In this document: positions 1 to 13,802 of the stretch, piece by piece
Position numbering within the stretch: position 1 is the first letter of the stretch
Layout: every line of letters begins with the position of its first letter
Assembly (NCBI GenBank): GCA_033675545.1
Contig: JAWDGP010003399.1
Location: 1,186,001 to 1,250,000 of the forward strand
Length of the DNA stretch: 64,000 bases
Origin: Elysia crispata
Taxonomy: Eukaryota > Mollusca > Gastropoda > Plakobranchidae
Direction: 5' to 3'
Made by a program: the position numbers and the translations under genes
Notes under the pieces: model-generated
The model's input: the letters and a program-made list of their open reading frames with translations, nothing else
The model's database searches: none
What the model was told of the DNA's origin: nothing

Positions 1-3000
1 TTGATGGCAAAGGTATTTTCTTTTTATACTTTTCTTGCATATATTTTAGATCTTTCCTTTTGATATCTGTGCAATGTGTGTTTGATCAGTGCACTTTAAC
101 ATAAGCTTTAAAAAACTTGTTTCAAATTTTTGTCAGTTTTGTACTTATTCTTTGACATTATGACAAAATTATCTCAATAATTTGGCTAGTCTTTTTTTTC
201 CATTAGCTAATAACATATTTTTTTTTTAATTTTCAAATGACTTGGAATTTTTTCTCCATCCTGGAAGCAAAGTTTTATGAATGACTTAGCAAGCTCAAAT
301 TAAATATTTTATATTAAAAAAATATATTAAAGGTATTATTTAATAGTTTTTAGGTGTCATTTAAGAGCAATGAGCTGTGTAGTTTTCTAGGTTCAGTGAT
401 GGTGGTGCAAATTTAAGGAAAGGTATTTGTAGTGGAGCTAATATAATGTTTCATATGATCAGTATAGCATATGCTTTGAAAGAATCAAATGGCAATATTT
501 AAAACCTCCACTACCTCTTGAAATCAGTAGGAAACTTACCATTGTTGACATAAACTGAATGGTTTTTCCAGCTGTTTCTTGAGTTGCTGCTGTAAAATAG
601 GACTGAAATATATTTTGTTCTTGATGTGGATTATCTGATTTACATGACATCATTCTAATTGATTCATTCCCATATCAGTTGCTGAAAGACCACAACAGAT
701 GTTGATGAGAGTTTCTGTGGGAATTCATCAGAATGATATCGATGCAGCAATTGAGGTATGATTTGCTTCTTTCGCTTGTCTGCTTTTCCTGTTTATTTGA
801 TTCACCAGTCATGGCAATATGATAATTAGCCACATATATTATGACAAGAAGCCATGGAATAAATTTTCAGTATGCTTCCACTGCAACTGCAAAATTGTCT
901 GTTATAGGGATTTTAAATTTCAGCAAAAGACTTGCTATTACAGTATGATCTACTATAAAACAATATATAGCAATGATTTAAAATGGTTTTTATGTTGACT
1001 GTAAAAGTTGTAATCAGGGGTAAATAGGCATTTCATAAATTTGTATTGTTGGTTGTAAATTTAGAGTAAAAATGAAAAAAGTTGAAATAGGACCTTGATG
1101 AAACTGTTCACTGTGAAAGATGTTAGAAAATATTTCACATATATGCTTTGGAAATTGAATCAGCAAGAATACTAGATCTTTTTTCTCTAAAAAATGTTGC
1201 AGCTTTGTTGTTGAAAATCATCTTGTGAAAACTAACTAGTATGCTATTGTATATGTGTGTCAGCTTGTTTTGTCTCCTAGGGGATAAATTTGAGTTAGAA
1301 CCAAGTAATGAGCACCTGTGAATTATTTTGTATCAGTAACAAACACAAACTTGTTTTAGTAATTTGGGTTTAAAAATAATTTCTCAGAAGCGCCAAATTT
1401 CTTTTTTTCTTTTTTTTTTATACTTGCGCTAACATAAGATTTGATGTTCTTAAAGATTAATCTGAGGCAAAATCTTAACTTTTTTTTTTCAGACTTACAA
1501 CCTTTTATCGGAAAAGTGGTTCACTCATGCCTCTCCTACCCTGTTCAATGCTGGAACTAACAAACCTCAGCTCTCAAGGTAAAATTTTTCCTTTAATCTA
1601 ATCAGGAAAAGCTTATTTTTTACTTTGGGTCTTGTGCTATCAATTTGCCTACGAAAGGAATTTCTCAATTCCTTAGCTTAAAGCTCTTTTTGTCTCACAG
1701 TGAGAATTAATTTAATTAGAAAACTCTTTGTTTTGCAGTTGTTTTTTGCTCACCATGTCCTCTGACAGCATCGATGGGATTTATGACACTTTGAAGACCT
1801 GTGCTCTCATTTCTAAGAGTGCTGGTGGGATTGGTCTAAATGTCCATTGCATAAGAGCTCAAGGCAGCTACATCGCAGGGGTAAGGGCTAATATTTAACA
1901 ATTTGTTTTTGTTCTGTATTTAAATCAAGTTTGTTTGCGAAAAATATTTGACTTGTTTTGTGTGCAATATGTGTTAAAAAAGGATTCAATGAAAAAAAAA
2001 TTGTTATAGTCTAATGAGTACCAGTACTTTGGTTTTCTGAATGTACCCAATTTACCACACACAAGGTTTCTTAACTTCCGCCACTAGGATCATTTATTAG
2101 GTATGGAGATGTTCTTTGCTATACTTCTGATTAAATGTAATATTAAACTGCAGAAATTGAAATGTCTCAATTTAAAAATTTTTTTTTTACCATTTTGGTT
2201 GTTTTTGTGCATATCTATGAACTTTGAATTTCACACGGTTTGTGTATTTTGCTTTATCTTTGAAAATGCTGTAAAAAGTCACATTTTCAAAGTAAATATT
2301 TTGTTTACCCTACAGACAAATGGTAGTTCAAACGGATTGATCCCTATGCTGAGAGTTTACAATAATACAGCAAGATATGTGGATCAGGGTGGGAACAAGG
2401 TAACAAATAAATCCTTAATTTTTTAAAACTTTATTTAAAAATTGAACTGGATTTTGTAAAAAAAATTTAAATTATACCTGCTCAACTACTTTGAAATTCT
2501 GCTTTATTAAGCAATGTTGAACTTTGGTTAATCAGTTATATTGTCAAAACCAAATTATGACACTGGATTTGGATGGATTGACAGGCCACTCTTGTATTCT
2601 CTGGTGTTGTCTTTCCCTCCTTTAAATACCTCAAGTTTTCTGAAGGATGCAATTTTTTATGATTGATATTTTATTTTAAGTAGAAACATTAAGGGGTTAA
2701 ATTGTTTACTCATCTTCAGAGACCTGGAGCATTTGCCATCTATCTTGAGCCATGGCATGCAGATATCTTTGAATTCCTTGACCTGAAAAAGAACACAGGT
2801 AAAGAAGAACAAAGAGCCCGTGATTTGTTTTATGCCTTGTGGATCCCTGACCTCTTTATGCGTCGTGTGGAGACCAACGGTGACTGGACCTTAATGTGTC
2901 CTAATGAATGCCCTGGCTTGGCTGATGTGTGGGGAGAAGAATTTGACAAGCTGTATGAAAAGTAAGTCGAAATGTTGGCTTACAGTGTTAGGCATAAAAT

Positions 3001-6000
3001 CATCGTCACTGTTTTCTTCCAAATATCTAGGCAATGGCGGCCATCAGAAAAAAAGTCATGAGCAAACAGTGCTCGTGCCAGATCCTCCTATATTATTTAC
3101 TTTTTTATTCATGTTACTTATTTCAATGCATTAAGCTGCTGTTTTTATGTTCATATTTTTAACTCTTAAGTTTTTGCATCCTACATTGATACTTGATCAT
3201 TAACATATCAATTCATAACTTCATATTAATAACTTTAAATGACATCATGTGCCACCTTGATTTTACCTTATGAAAAGCATGGTTGATCATGGTAAGATCA
3301 ATGTGATTAACTGAAAAAAAATTTTTGTTCATCATTTTTAGATATGAGTCTGAGGGCAAAGGTCGCAAGACAATAAATGCTCAGAAGCTGTGGTATGCTA
3401 TAATTGAGTCTCAGACAGAAACTGGCACTCCTTACATGCTGTACAAAGACAGTTGCAACCGCAAATCCAACCAGCAAAACTTGGGAACCATCAAGTGTAG
3501 CAATCTCTGTACTGAGATTGTAGAGTATAGCTCTCCAGATGAGGTGAGGAAATTAAAAAAAGCTTTTCATTTCATGCACAAAATTTTGAAACTATACATT
3601 TAGTGATGAGAAATCTGTGTTTAGTTGTCGAAATAAATTTTTTAAAATGCTTTTGGACAGATTACTATCCCAAATTCTTCTTTTGTGTGGGATTTTATTT
3701 TCTTCCGGTAACAATTTAAATTGTGCACATAATTAAAAAAAAAAAATGAAATCTGCCTTTTATGAATTTTAACTTTCTTGAACTTGTCTTTTACCTTACA
3801 GTGACAATTTTTCAGATTTAAATTCACCAAATTGCGAATGCAAAGTGATTGAATCTGGGCGGGATCTACTCTGATAACCATATTTGGTAGTCTTGTCCTT
3901 TACTTTTCAGTGACAGTTTTTCAGGTTTAAATTTACCAAATTGCTAATTCAAAATAATTAAAATCAAAAAGAAAAAATCTATTCTGATAACCATTTTTTC
4001 TTATAAGGCTTAGAAAATTTCTTGAGTTTTGACAAAATTTTCTTTTTACTTAGGTTGCTGTGTGTAATTTGGCCTCAATTGCACTGAACATGTATGTAAA
4101 GCCAGACAAGACTTTTGATTTTGAGCGCTTGCAGCATGTTACCAAAGTTGCTGTCCGAAATCTCAATAAAATTATTGACATCAACTACTACCCAGTTCCT
4201 GAGGTGAGTATTTTAATGGGTTTTTTTTTTATCAAATGAGCAGAAAGTTGAAAATATGGGTATGTATTCTACTAGTTCAAACAAATTTAGAAAGTTCATC
4301 AGCATTATGCATGATTTTGACTCTACACCTGTCCACCTTGAATAAAAAAATATTTCAAATTAATGGCAGGGGGAAAAAAGAGGATTTTGTATTGTGATTT
4401 TGATGGCAAGCAAAGATTTCTGTTGTAACCAGAAAAACATGTGAAAAACTTTGATTTGGTAAGGATTCTCTAGGAACCATTTATTATGGTTATTCCCACA
4501 TTCAGGATGAAATTATGATCATTGCCCATTTAAGATAGGGAGTTGTATTGTGGTGATGTGAAAATACTGAAATGGAGATGGAGTAAGCCTGTAGTCATGG
4601 AAAAGTCTTAAAAAATGGTTTTGACTTAAAACTTTGTTTTAGAAAAATTCTAGGCCTTTTTGTTGTTGTTGTTTATTTCATAATTTTATCTCGATTTGTT
4701 TGACTATTTAAAAAAAGTGTCTGTTCTTTGTAAAATGGAGTTATGTCCCTTTTCTTAGTGTCAGGGCTTTTCCTGAGCTGAAATGACTTCAATTGGATTG
4801 AGTTAATGCGATCATTTCTTATGATTGAAGTCAATTACTTTTATTCTATAATTATTTTACCACTTCTGTTTTGATCACGCCTGCAGTTTTACTGGTTTTA
4901 AGGTTATCCTTGCCAAATAATACTTCTAATAAGTTATCTTCTTCACTGTTTGAAATTTTTATCAACTTATAAACCTTTTTTTGTTTTGTTTTCTATAGGC
5001 CAAACGATCCAACATGCGTCACAGACCCATAGGGCTGGGTGTTCAGGGACTGGCAGATGCATTCATTCTGATGAGGTTTCCCTTCGACAGTCCTGAGGCA
5101 AAGAAACTGAACAAAGAAATCTTTGAGACCATCTATTTTGCAGCCCTCGATGCAAGTTGTGAGCTGGCTGAGCGAGATGGATCTTATGAAACTTATGAAG
5201 GCTCACCAGTCAGCAAGGGTATTCTTCAGCATGACATGTGGGATGTCAAAGCAGTAAGTTTCACATTTATCTTGGTTTACCACTCCTTAGAGAGACATGC
5301 TGGTAAAAATAGAATTTTCATTATTTGCAAAAATAAATGTATTAAATTTGTCATTGATAAGACACTGCTTTTTTTTGAGTGAGCTGAAGATTCAAAATTG
5401 AAACTGCAGCTAAACGTTTGGAATAAAAAAAAAAATTTCCTGAATGGAAATTAGATTCAAGATTTTTACGAGATATAGCCAAGTCCATATATATATACTT
5501 CAGACAACGCAACTTGATTGGGATGGTTTGAGGAAGAGAATAGCAAAATTTGGTGTCCGCAACAGCCTTTTGATGGCTCCCATGCCCACTGCATCAACTG
5601 CACAAATCTTAGGTAACAATGAGTCAATTGAGGCCTACACCAGCAACATCTACACCAGGAGGGTCTTGTCAGGAGAATTTCAGATTGTAAACCAGCATCT
5701 TCTCAAAGGTAAGCTTGGCTCAGTGATAGTGCCATTTTTTATTTCAGTTTGAATTGCTTAAATTTATATAATAATCCAAACCTGTTCAACTGGCATGAAA
5801 GAAGCTCATGTTAGTTAAGACTCATGGATTTCACTTGAATGTCATATGCCATACACATTTGATATTTTTCATTTTTAGATTTTTCCACATGTAAATAATT
5901 TCTAACTTCTTTCACTGGTCATGGAGTTTTAGCAACTTAATTTGAAACCAAGGTGTGCACTTAACATCTTTCATTAATGATAATGGTTTTATTTGGCAAG

Positions 6001-9000
6001 ATGGCCATTGAAATCACTACATATCTGGAATGAGATTAAACAACTGTATAACGAAATATTTGACCAAAATTTTATTTCCTACAGACTTGACAGAACTTGG
6101 CCTGTGGAATGAAGATGTGAAAAATGAAATGATTGCTGCAGGTGGCTCAATTCAAACCATCAAATCTATTCCTGATAATCTGAAAGCTCTTTATAAGACA
6201 GTGTGGGAAATCAAGCAACGCGTAAGTGTTCCTTAATGAACAAAGATATTTACTTCCTGGGTGAATCTCAGGTACAGATCACTAAAAAGCAATTCTCTTT
6301 TGATTGCGATATTTTCCTTGGGCCTCTGAGACAAACCGTTCATATGAACAGAGCTTCGACTAAAAATTACTTCAAACATATTAAGCCAGGAAGTCGAGAC
6401 CTTTAAGCAGGTACTAACTGGCCGTTTCATGTTATTCAGGCATGGACTGAGCGGTAGGATCATGGTATTAACAGGTTGGGGCATTAAACTAGATTTTAAA
6501 GTGATGGATGCTGATACAAATTTTAATTCTTGAAGTTTATAATGGTGTGTAATATGCAGTGAAAGAAAATAATTGGCAGGCAATTCCCGTTTGTTAAATG
6601 ATTTGGAACTGGCTCTAGAAATCCTTTCTATTTTAGACCTCGCTTACAAGTCTGAGTGCTAGCAAACTTTGCTGGACTTTTGAAAAAAATATAGTATGAA
6701 AGATGAAATAGAATTTGATATATCTTATGATGGTGTGGTTATATTTTTGCTAAAGAAAGGTTGATTTAAAGCTTGTTTCATTTTCTTTTGAAATTACTTT
6801 GAGTCAAAGAGAATCAATGCCCCAGCTTCATTAACAATAAAAGAGGGCTGCAAACTTGAGAGACACAATTCAGTATTTTTTAGCTGATAAAAATCAACTT
6901 GAAAACCTTAAGGTAAATGTTCCTGATTTTACATTTTGCATTTTTAAGAATTCATATTCCCCCAAGGCATTGCAGTCTGAAGAGAGATCGGAAATTTCCT
7001 CAGAATCAGATAGCAAACTTGTTTAAAAGGAAAATGAGATAATACTGAAAATTTAATTAGTTACATGTTCATTTTTGAAAATACTTTGTTTTCAAAGTTT
7101 GATAAATAAAGCTTATTGGAGGTGTCATATCAGATAAATCTGGAAAATGAGATTTCTAATAATTTTCTACATTATGCTCTGGTTTAGTATTATATTTGCT
7201 AAATAGTCCTTAACTTGTACAAAATAGTTTTAGATAGATCCAAAACACACATGTGCAATATGTACATCTTACCATTAATGTTTGTAAACCAAGCTGTACA
7301 ACTAGCAAAAGAGTTCTTAATATTATATTTATGGAAGTCTTCCTTTTCTTTTAGAACTTGCTGCTTTCAGTTTTGTTATAATCATGGCTTTACACTAATG
7401 ATTTTTTTACAGTCCTTCATATTTCTAAATCATCTCACAAATCCACCATGTGAAGAAGAGACATTAGTCTAGGGACTTCTTTCAAAGAAGAATGTAAAAT
7501 TGATGAGAAAAGAGATGTAGAACATTATTTACAAAAAAATGATCAAATTATAGGTAGTTACTTTAGAGCTCTTTATGAAAAAAAAGGTAGATCTGTTTGC
7601 TCTGTAAGTAGTCCCCCTCATTTATTTTTTTTTTTTTTGACTATTAAAATGATTTTCAGCAATTTGCCTCCTTGTCTTGCACAAAAAGGTTTACATTTTA
7701 TTTTTTCTAAGTGGATGAAGTTTTTTCTTTTTGATTAATACAAACATTCGAGTGTGTTCTCTTTATAAGAGAGTGAAGAAATGAAATGCATGTTATCATC
7801 TGGGTGATTTGGTAGGAACACACGCACAAATGGTAGGTTGCACATGTACACAAAATAGGCAATCTTCAAATTTTCAAAATTATCTTTTATAACAATCAAA
7901 CTTAGTCTTTTTAGAATACCCTCGTTGAGAAAATATAGGATATAGTAACACTCTTTAAGTGTCCTGATCCTGTTTATAAACTGCACTGATTAACTTCGAT
8001 ATTTTTTTTCAGGTGGTGCTGGAAATGGCAGCAGACCGTGGTGCATTTATTGATCAGAGCCAGTCTTTGAATGTTCACATAGCAGAGCCTAACTATGGAA
8101 AGCTCTCCAGCATGCACTTCTATGCCTGGAAACTGGTAACAAGCATTTCACTAATTCAACTTATTAAACACATATTCATATTTCTTTCTGCGAACAAATT
8201 TCATCCTTTCATCCCAGGAAAGCTGAATTAATGGGATTTTTTTTTAAACTCAAATTGTTTTACCTTTGGAATATTTTATCAGAGTGTTTAGTAAGAAAGT
8301 TTTAAATTCTATAAATGTCCAACACCTTTTTCTTTTTTCAACTCTGAAATGGTTACAGCCTCAAAGACCATTTTGAGTTCTCATCATCTTCTATTTGGGC
8401 TAAACAAATATTTTATAAATGCTGCATACAGACCTGCCATTCATACCAATTTTAATGGGAATCATTCTGATTTTTTATGCAAATTTGGTCTGTTTCCGAT
8501 TTTTTTCCAAATTAATTTTTCACCTCCACGTTCAAAAACTTTCAGTTTTTTTTTTCTTAATTAGATCTACAAGATCGATAGACAGCCTGCACAGAAGAAT
8601 AAATACAGATGACATAGTTAGATCATATCGATATTATTTTTTATTACATATTATCAAATGCGGTATCGAAATTGATATTAATACTTTAGTTGTAACCATC
8701 CCAAATTTTGATTCTGCCAGGTTGTTTACCTTATCGTTTATTTGTCTTCACTACCTTCTCTCTACCTTCAAATCCAGACTTCACCATTATTTCCAATGAA
8801 GGATTATTCTTATTTTATCTTCTAAGAGTAATTTCTACTACAGGGCAGGGTGTTTTTTTTTTTTTACCTATATCTTGTTAGTTATATAGATTGATTGAGA
8901 AATTCTAAATAGAACTAGAGTAAATCAAGATGAAATGACACGAGACTCAGTATTGTAGGTCTGTGAAAAGTAAATTCTAGAATCTGATAATAGGCCTAAG

Positions 9001-11875
9001 AAGTTTTATGCGGATGCAAACTTTACAATATGCACAAGATCTATGATTTTGATCATTTTATCTAATGTAGAATTTAGATCTAGATCTAAGTTACATGCTA
9101 CATCATGCTTAACTAGCCACAGCGTAATTTTTGTTCTTAAATTGACTTGTTTCTCAATGAAGTGATTGAACAATAGAGTGGATTACGCTCTTTGTACTAT
9201 TTATAAATTAAATTTTACAACTTTCCATCAAATTGTCAATTTGTTCCCCATGAAATATCTGGTTACTTTTTCAACAGCAGGATCCATTAAAATACATAAG
9301 ATTTTTAATTTTCCGAGTCAAGTGAGAAAACCTATACACTATGTAGAAAAAGTATCTAACATCAGAAAAGAGCATCAAATATGTCATTTTTTAACCCTTT
9401 CAATAAGGAGTACATGTACTCCTTTTCATTTAAAAATAAGCCTTTTGAAGTCATTTACACTTCCCACAGGAGCTAGGTTGGCAGCTCTGCTCTTTGAGAA
9501 TCATCAAATCCTGCATAATGCCAATGCTATCCAATTTATTGAGTCACTTAAAAGTATTGTAAGGCCTAGAGTACTTGATTTCAACTGAAAGGGGTATGGA
9601 AAAAAGATCTTAAGATTATTTAGAATTTTTCACCATTGAAGAACTACAAGCTAAGAAAACTAGTTTTTATCAGATTTCAGAGCTAAACTGATGAATGAAC
9701 ATTCACTAAAGACCGCATTATGTGTTTTGTAATGGATGCTGTAGAGGGCAAAAATAAAGAGAGTCATTCAAATTTTCTTTCCCTGGAGAGTGGCATGTCT
9801 GTGCATAGATAGTGAGAATGGATTGATGCTTGGATATCTCTGAATTGTTTGAAGTAGTATGTCCACAAAGTAATCTCAGGCCTTTTTTTTTTTTCAAATC
9901 AAACAACCACTTATTGGGCAAATTACAAATGAAAAGATGAGGACCTAAATATGCCTACTGATAATGCCACTGTCTAACACTGTATTAGGTCATTGGTTGG
10001 GGGGGGGGGGGGGGTAACATTGCTCACACATTAGATTTTCAAATAGAGCTGGCAATATCAGATATTTACAGCTCGAGGCAATTTCAGCACTGTTGAAATT
10101 TCATTAACTAGACGAAGTGTGCTATAAGATTTCAGCTTAGACTCTCAGAAATAAACAACCTGAAGTAGAATCACTTTAAACCGAAAAAGAAATCGATAAA
10201 TTGTGTGAATTTCCTCTTTGTCTTGGTACCCTTTCCTGTGTTAAACCGAAATGCTTCGAAACGGCACTGCCTTTAAATCGAAATAACTTTTCTCTATTTT
10301 TTCTCTTTCTTCCCCTTTTCTTTATTAACCCAGAGGGAAAAAATCAAAACACACCCAATGCCTAGTACACGTAATTGTATGAAGGGAAGAGTAGGCATTT
10401 TCGACAATCTAATAGCTGATGGGGGTGGAGAAGGGCACACCGATCAAGCCCTGCACTAGACCCGCACCCATACAGTCGATGAACCGGAATGAGAAGGGGT
10501 GGTGGCAATGGTGATTGGACATTCACGCAAGGGATCGCAATTGCACTGTCTCGCTCGTGCAGTCAGTGGTTGTGCTTTTGCGCGTGTATGTGTGTGAATA
10601 GAGGTCTAGTGCTTTGTGAGACTGTAGAGATAGACACATGGAGCCTTCTTTCTTTGTCCGACGCACTGATATTGATACTGCATTCTTTGTAAGGCAGTTA
10701 TATGTTCTTCAACACGGAGGGGGGGAACAGGCACCATGACACACACTCACCGCCACAGTTCCAGTTTTTACATCGTCGGCATTGAACATTGACGCAGTGC
10801 TACTGTTCAGTACATGTACTCTAATTTCTAATTCGCATTAGGCCTTACAACTTGCGATAGTTTTCAATATTTAGCTTTATCCAACTCTAAGATGTCGAAA
10901 AGAAAGCACTCTGCTTACAAATTGGAATTTAAACTGAAATCTTATCCGAAGTGGATGAAAAGAACCTATCCATGACAGATCTGTAAAAAACATAGTATCC
11001 CAAACTCAATGTTGTCTATAATTTTGAAAGACAAGGAGAAGTTACAGATGGCTCGTGAAGATTCAAAATTTTGCCCGACTACCAAGAAAATGAAACTTTG
11101 CAGTCATGAAAAGCTGGAAGAAGCAGTTTCTCTGGTTTCGACAAGCCAGGGCAATGAATGTTCCATTGGCAAGGCAACAGTAATAGCGGTTACTTCCCCT
11201 GAAAAATAACCAAAAACAAAACTAGGTTTAAACCAAAATGCTTTTAAACCGAAATGAATTCAAAGGGCCCCAAAATTTCGGTTTAAAGTGATTCTACTGT
11301 ATACATTATCCATGTGAGGTTTGCTGTCATTGACCAAAGATGTTTAGCTTGGGGAAGAGGTTAGAGTGAGAAGTGACATTATAGTAAGATTTCTAGAGTA
11401 AAATGGGTTTGATGGTGCTCATTTACCTCAACATTTAAATTATTGTTCCATGTTAGGTAGCCTACTTGGAAAAGAAAAAAACTTATTATATTTGGTTTGA
11501 ATTTTTTATAAGCATCCTTGCAATTGAAAGGTTAGCCATGCTTAGGTTGACTTTCACATTTTATATATTTTCTTTAAAAAATTTCTTTTGCAGGGTCTTA
11601 AGACAGGTATGTACTACCTTCGTACCAAACCAGCTGCACAAGCCATTCAGTTTACTGTTGACAAGACAAGATTGGCAGAAGTTAATAAAAATAAACAAGT
11701 AGGGGCATCGGATAAGCCAGAAAAGATCTCAGTGGCTGATAAGAAAGAGGACAGTGAGGAAAAAGAAAATATTCCCGAGGAGTCAGAAGAAGAGAAGAAA
11801 CAAAAAAACAAGAACATGGCAGTTCTTGCTTGCTCCTTGCAAAACAAAGAAGATTGTATGATGTGTGGTTCTTAA
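1..11875 (+). CDS. RRM1: Ribonucleoside-diphosphate reductase large subunit, 3' part (13 exons)
   Basis: Catalytic alpha subunit of class Ia ribonucleotide reductase, which reduces ribonucleoside diphosphates to deoxy forms for DNA synthesis in the cytosol. Exons read by GT/AG borders and frame: 1-12, 679-755, 1493-1578, 1739-1880, 2316-2399, 2720-2961, 3342-3543, 4054-4203, 4999-5253, 5504-5708, 6085-6221, 8013-8135, 11594-11875. They join in phase and give about 664 residues that align end to end with human RRM1 from about residue 160. Seen: the redox Cys in SCFLL, the radical Cys in SNLCTEI, its partner in VAVCNLAS, the radical-transfer Tyr pair in GMYYLRT, and the C-terminal CMMCGS swinging-arm cysteines. 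The N-terminal ATP cone lies outside the window. The linker before the C-terminal cysteines is about 30 residues longer than in human and very rich in Lys and Glu. The last intron (8136-11593) holds a pogo-like transposon. Confidence 0.97.
9405..9424. repeat. Perfect 20-bp palindrome in RRM1 intron
   Basis: AAGGAGTACA is followed directly by its reverse complement TGTACTCCTT with no spacer. It sits just after a TTAACCCTTT word in the last RRM1 intron. It may be the tip of an old inverted-repeat element, but I found no matching far end. Confidence 0.7.
10164..11299 (+). mobile_element. Pogo/Tigger-like DNA transposon, internally deleted, in RRM1 intron
   Basis: Terminal inverted repeats: left GAATCACTTTAAACCGAAA (after a degraded start) and right TTTCGGTTTAAAGTGATTC, then TACTG and TA, the target of Tc1/mariner/pogo elements. 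Inside, on the plus strand, are remnants of a CENP-B-like transposase N-terminus: [15 protein letters not shown] from 10892, [20 protein letters not shown] near 10978-11036 (helix-turn-helix), and [16 protein letters not shown] near 11109-11155. The last needs a frame change near 11130. No DDE catalytic domain is present, so this is a dead internal-deletion derivative of about 1.1 kb. The family assignment rests on the HTH wording and the repeat ends. Confidence 0.82.
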
Positions 11876-12096
11876 ATCACTGATGTTTGTTAATCTTCAA
11901 TGGCCTTGACTAAACTTGCTTTAACTTTGGTAAAATTAAGACATCACTGGGATCATAAAGCAATTATTGTGTTTAAATAGTGGAGAAATTCTTTTTTCAT
12001 TACAAATGTTTGTAGACTTTTGTAAACTAAGGCGATTTAAGAACAGCCTTATTTCTCTATACCAGTACTCGGATTTGGAATCTGCACATTAATTGT

Positions 12097-12102
12097 AATA
12101 AA
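12097..12102 (+). terminator. Candidate RRM1 polyadenylation signal
   Basis: AATAAA lies 222 bases after the RRM1 stop codon, followed by a T/G-rich stretch (TTGAACTTGGCAGTTTCTG). It would give a 3' UTR of about 240 bases. Chosen by motif and distance only. Confidence 0.6.
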
Positions 12103-12884
12103 CAGTGAAAGTTCTAGTTGAACTTGGCAGTTTCTGTCTTGTCAACTAATTGAAGTAGAATTTCACTTAATAGATTTAGACCGGGCCTCTCTGATAAACC
12201 AAAAGACACTTTTAGGGTTAAGCAAATGTGGATTTGAGACTACGCTTATTCCATCAAACCTGTGACATTTTATTTTATCCTTAATCTAGGTTTGCTATAA
12301 CTTAGTCTAAGCCATATATATATATCTATTTGGACATTTTATTTTGCTTTGCTTTATTCATTACATTCTTAAGATGTCAATCCAATGAACTTATTTGTTT
12401 TGTGACCGCTTCTGACCCAGCGACCTTGCCTCGTTTGTGTGAATGTTTTACAAAATTGGTTTGAGTAGCCAATAAAAAGGGTAGTTACTTTTTTACACAT
12501 TAAGAACACTTGAACTTGATGTTAGTGAAATTTTTTTGTTAAACTTCTCTCCCTTCATTACTGAAATTTTGTTCTAAGAGATGAGACATTCACCATATAA
12601 AGTGATCCTTATGTTTTTAAACTAGAACAACAAAAAAGCTGCAAACTGAAACTTGTAATTCATGTCTATTATGAGGTAAAGCACCAAAAATGCAAGTGAA
12701 TCAAAATGTACAACCTTGCATATTATTTGTTGTCCTGGGTAAACATCACAGAAAGAAATGTCAAAAGAAATCTGAAATAGGATCCATTGGCAGAGATACA
12801 CCATTTGATATAGGACTAAGAAATTGTTCTCAGTCTCACCCTTTATTTTCAAATATGTGGAAAATGATTGAACAGTGTTGTGTA

Positions 12885-12916
<32 letters not shown>

Positions 12917-13561
12917 TTCCCCTCACTCTTTGGCTTAGAAATGTTTTCAGGGTTTGTTTCCTGAATGTAAATTTAGATCTCCTTCATATGCAATCTAACT
13001 TGGGCACTGATAGATAGATATATAAGTATGATTTTTGAGGAGGTATTCTGATCTAATTGCTATGCTGGTGAAGTTGCATGCAACTGATTTAATCATATAG
13101 TTTTGTCTGATTTTTTAAAAAATTTTCCTCATGAACTTTTGCAGTCATTTTAGATGGTTATTTATAAGTGCCACTTATTTAAATTCATGGAAACTGGTTT
13201 TTCATAACATTGTAAATATTTTAAAAGAATGATCCATGAATCAAGAAATGTGGGCCTATACTTTAGACTGAAATTTCTGTAAAAAATAAATCATTTCCCA
13301 AGCTCTAATCATTGACTGGTTTTCGTAAGGGAATATTTGATTTGCTAACATAGCACAGCATAATGTATGGCTTTGAGTTGTTATTAAAAATCACCAATCA
13401 ATCAAACTTTTCTGTCATTTATAGCATGATTCACATAAATATTGTTGAAAAAAGCAACCCTTTGTGACTTTTGTCTCGACTGTTTGAAAAACTACATGCC
13501 AATATCTAACCTTTTGTTTATAAATTAGAGTAAGTCATATTAAAATAAATTTTAACATACA
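12103..13561. other. Intergenic DNA after RRM1, no gene seen
   Basis: AT-rich sequence with a CT dinucleotide run at about 12885-12908. The stretch near 12155-12240 has words resembling a pogo-type terminus (GTAGAATTTCACTTA), but no partner end was found. Open frames here are short and look random. Confidence 0.6.
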
Positions 13562-13802
13562 GTGTATTTGAACAACAATAGATTTTTCCATGCTAACCTA
13601 TCTTGTAAAAATGACAATACCAAGACAACTTTATTAAAAATAAACAATCTTTTACTTGCGACAGATAGAGGCAAGGTTTCCTTACTAGTCCTGTTAGATC
13701 GAAGTGAAGCTTTTAATATCATTAATCACGAAATTCTCCAAGACAAGCTTTTGCTCTCTTGTGGTACTCTGGAACCATCTAGAAATGATCTGGCTCATAG
13801 TA
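13562..13802 (+). mobile_element. Non-LTR (LINE) reverse transcriptase fragment
   Basis: The plus-strand frame reads KTTLLKINNLLLATDRGKVS then LLVLLDRSEAFNIINHEILQ and DKLLLSCG. This matches the palm segment of CR1/L2/Jockey-type LINE reverse transcriptases, where the usual form is LLxLLDLSAAFDTIDHxIL. The first catalytic aspartate region (LVLLDRSEAF) is recognisable, though the DLSAAFD consensus is changed. It is only about 75 residues long, a relic, and ends exactly at the TA where the CAGTACAC-type element begins at 13803. Confidence 0.72.

Noticed and set aside
8419-8799. 126-codon open frame in the same RRM1 intron
   Set aside because: Very Phe/Leu/Ile-rich from AT-rich DNA, no motif, not splice-linked to RRM1.
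9166-9588. 140-codon open frame in the last RRM1 intron
   Set aside because: No recognisable domain and no coding-like composition. Its only notable feature is the palindrome, which is a DNA feature.
12155-12240. Pogo-type terminus-like words after RRM1 (GTAGAATTTCACTTA, ACCGGGCCTCTCTGATAAAC)
   Set aside because: No matching inverted end was found within 1.5 kb, so no element boundary can be supported.
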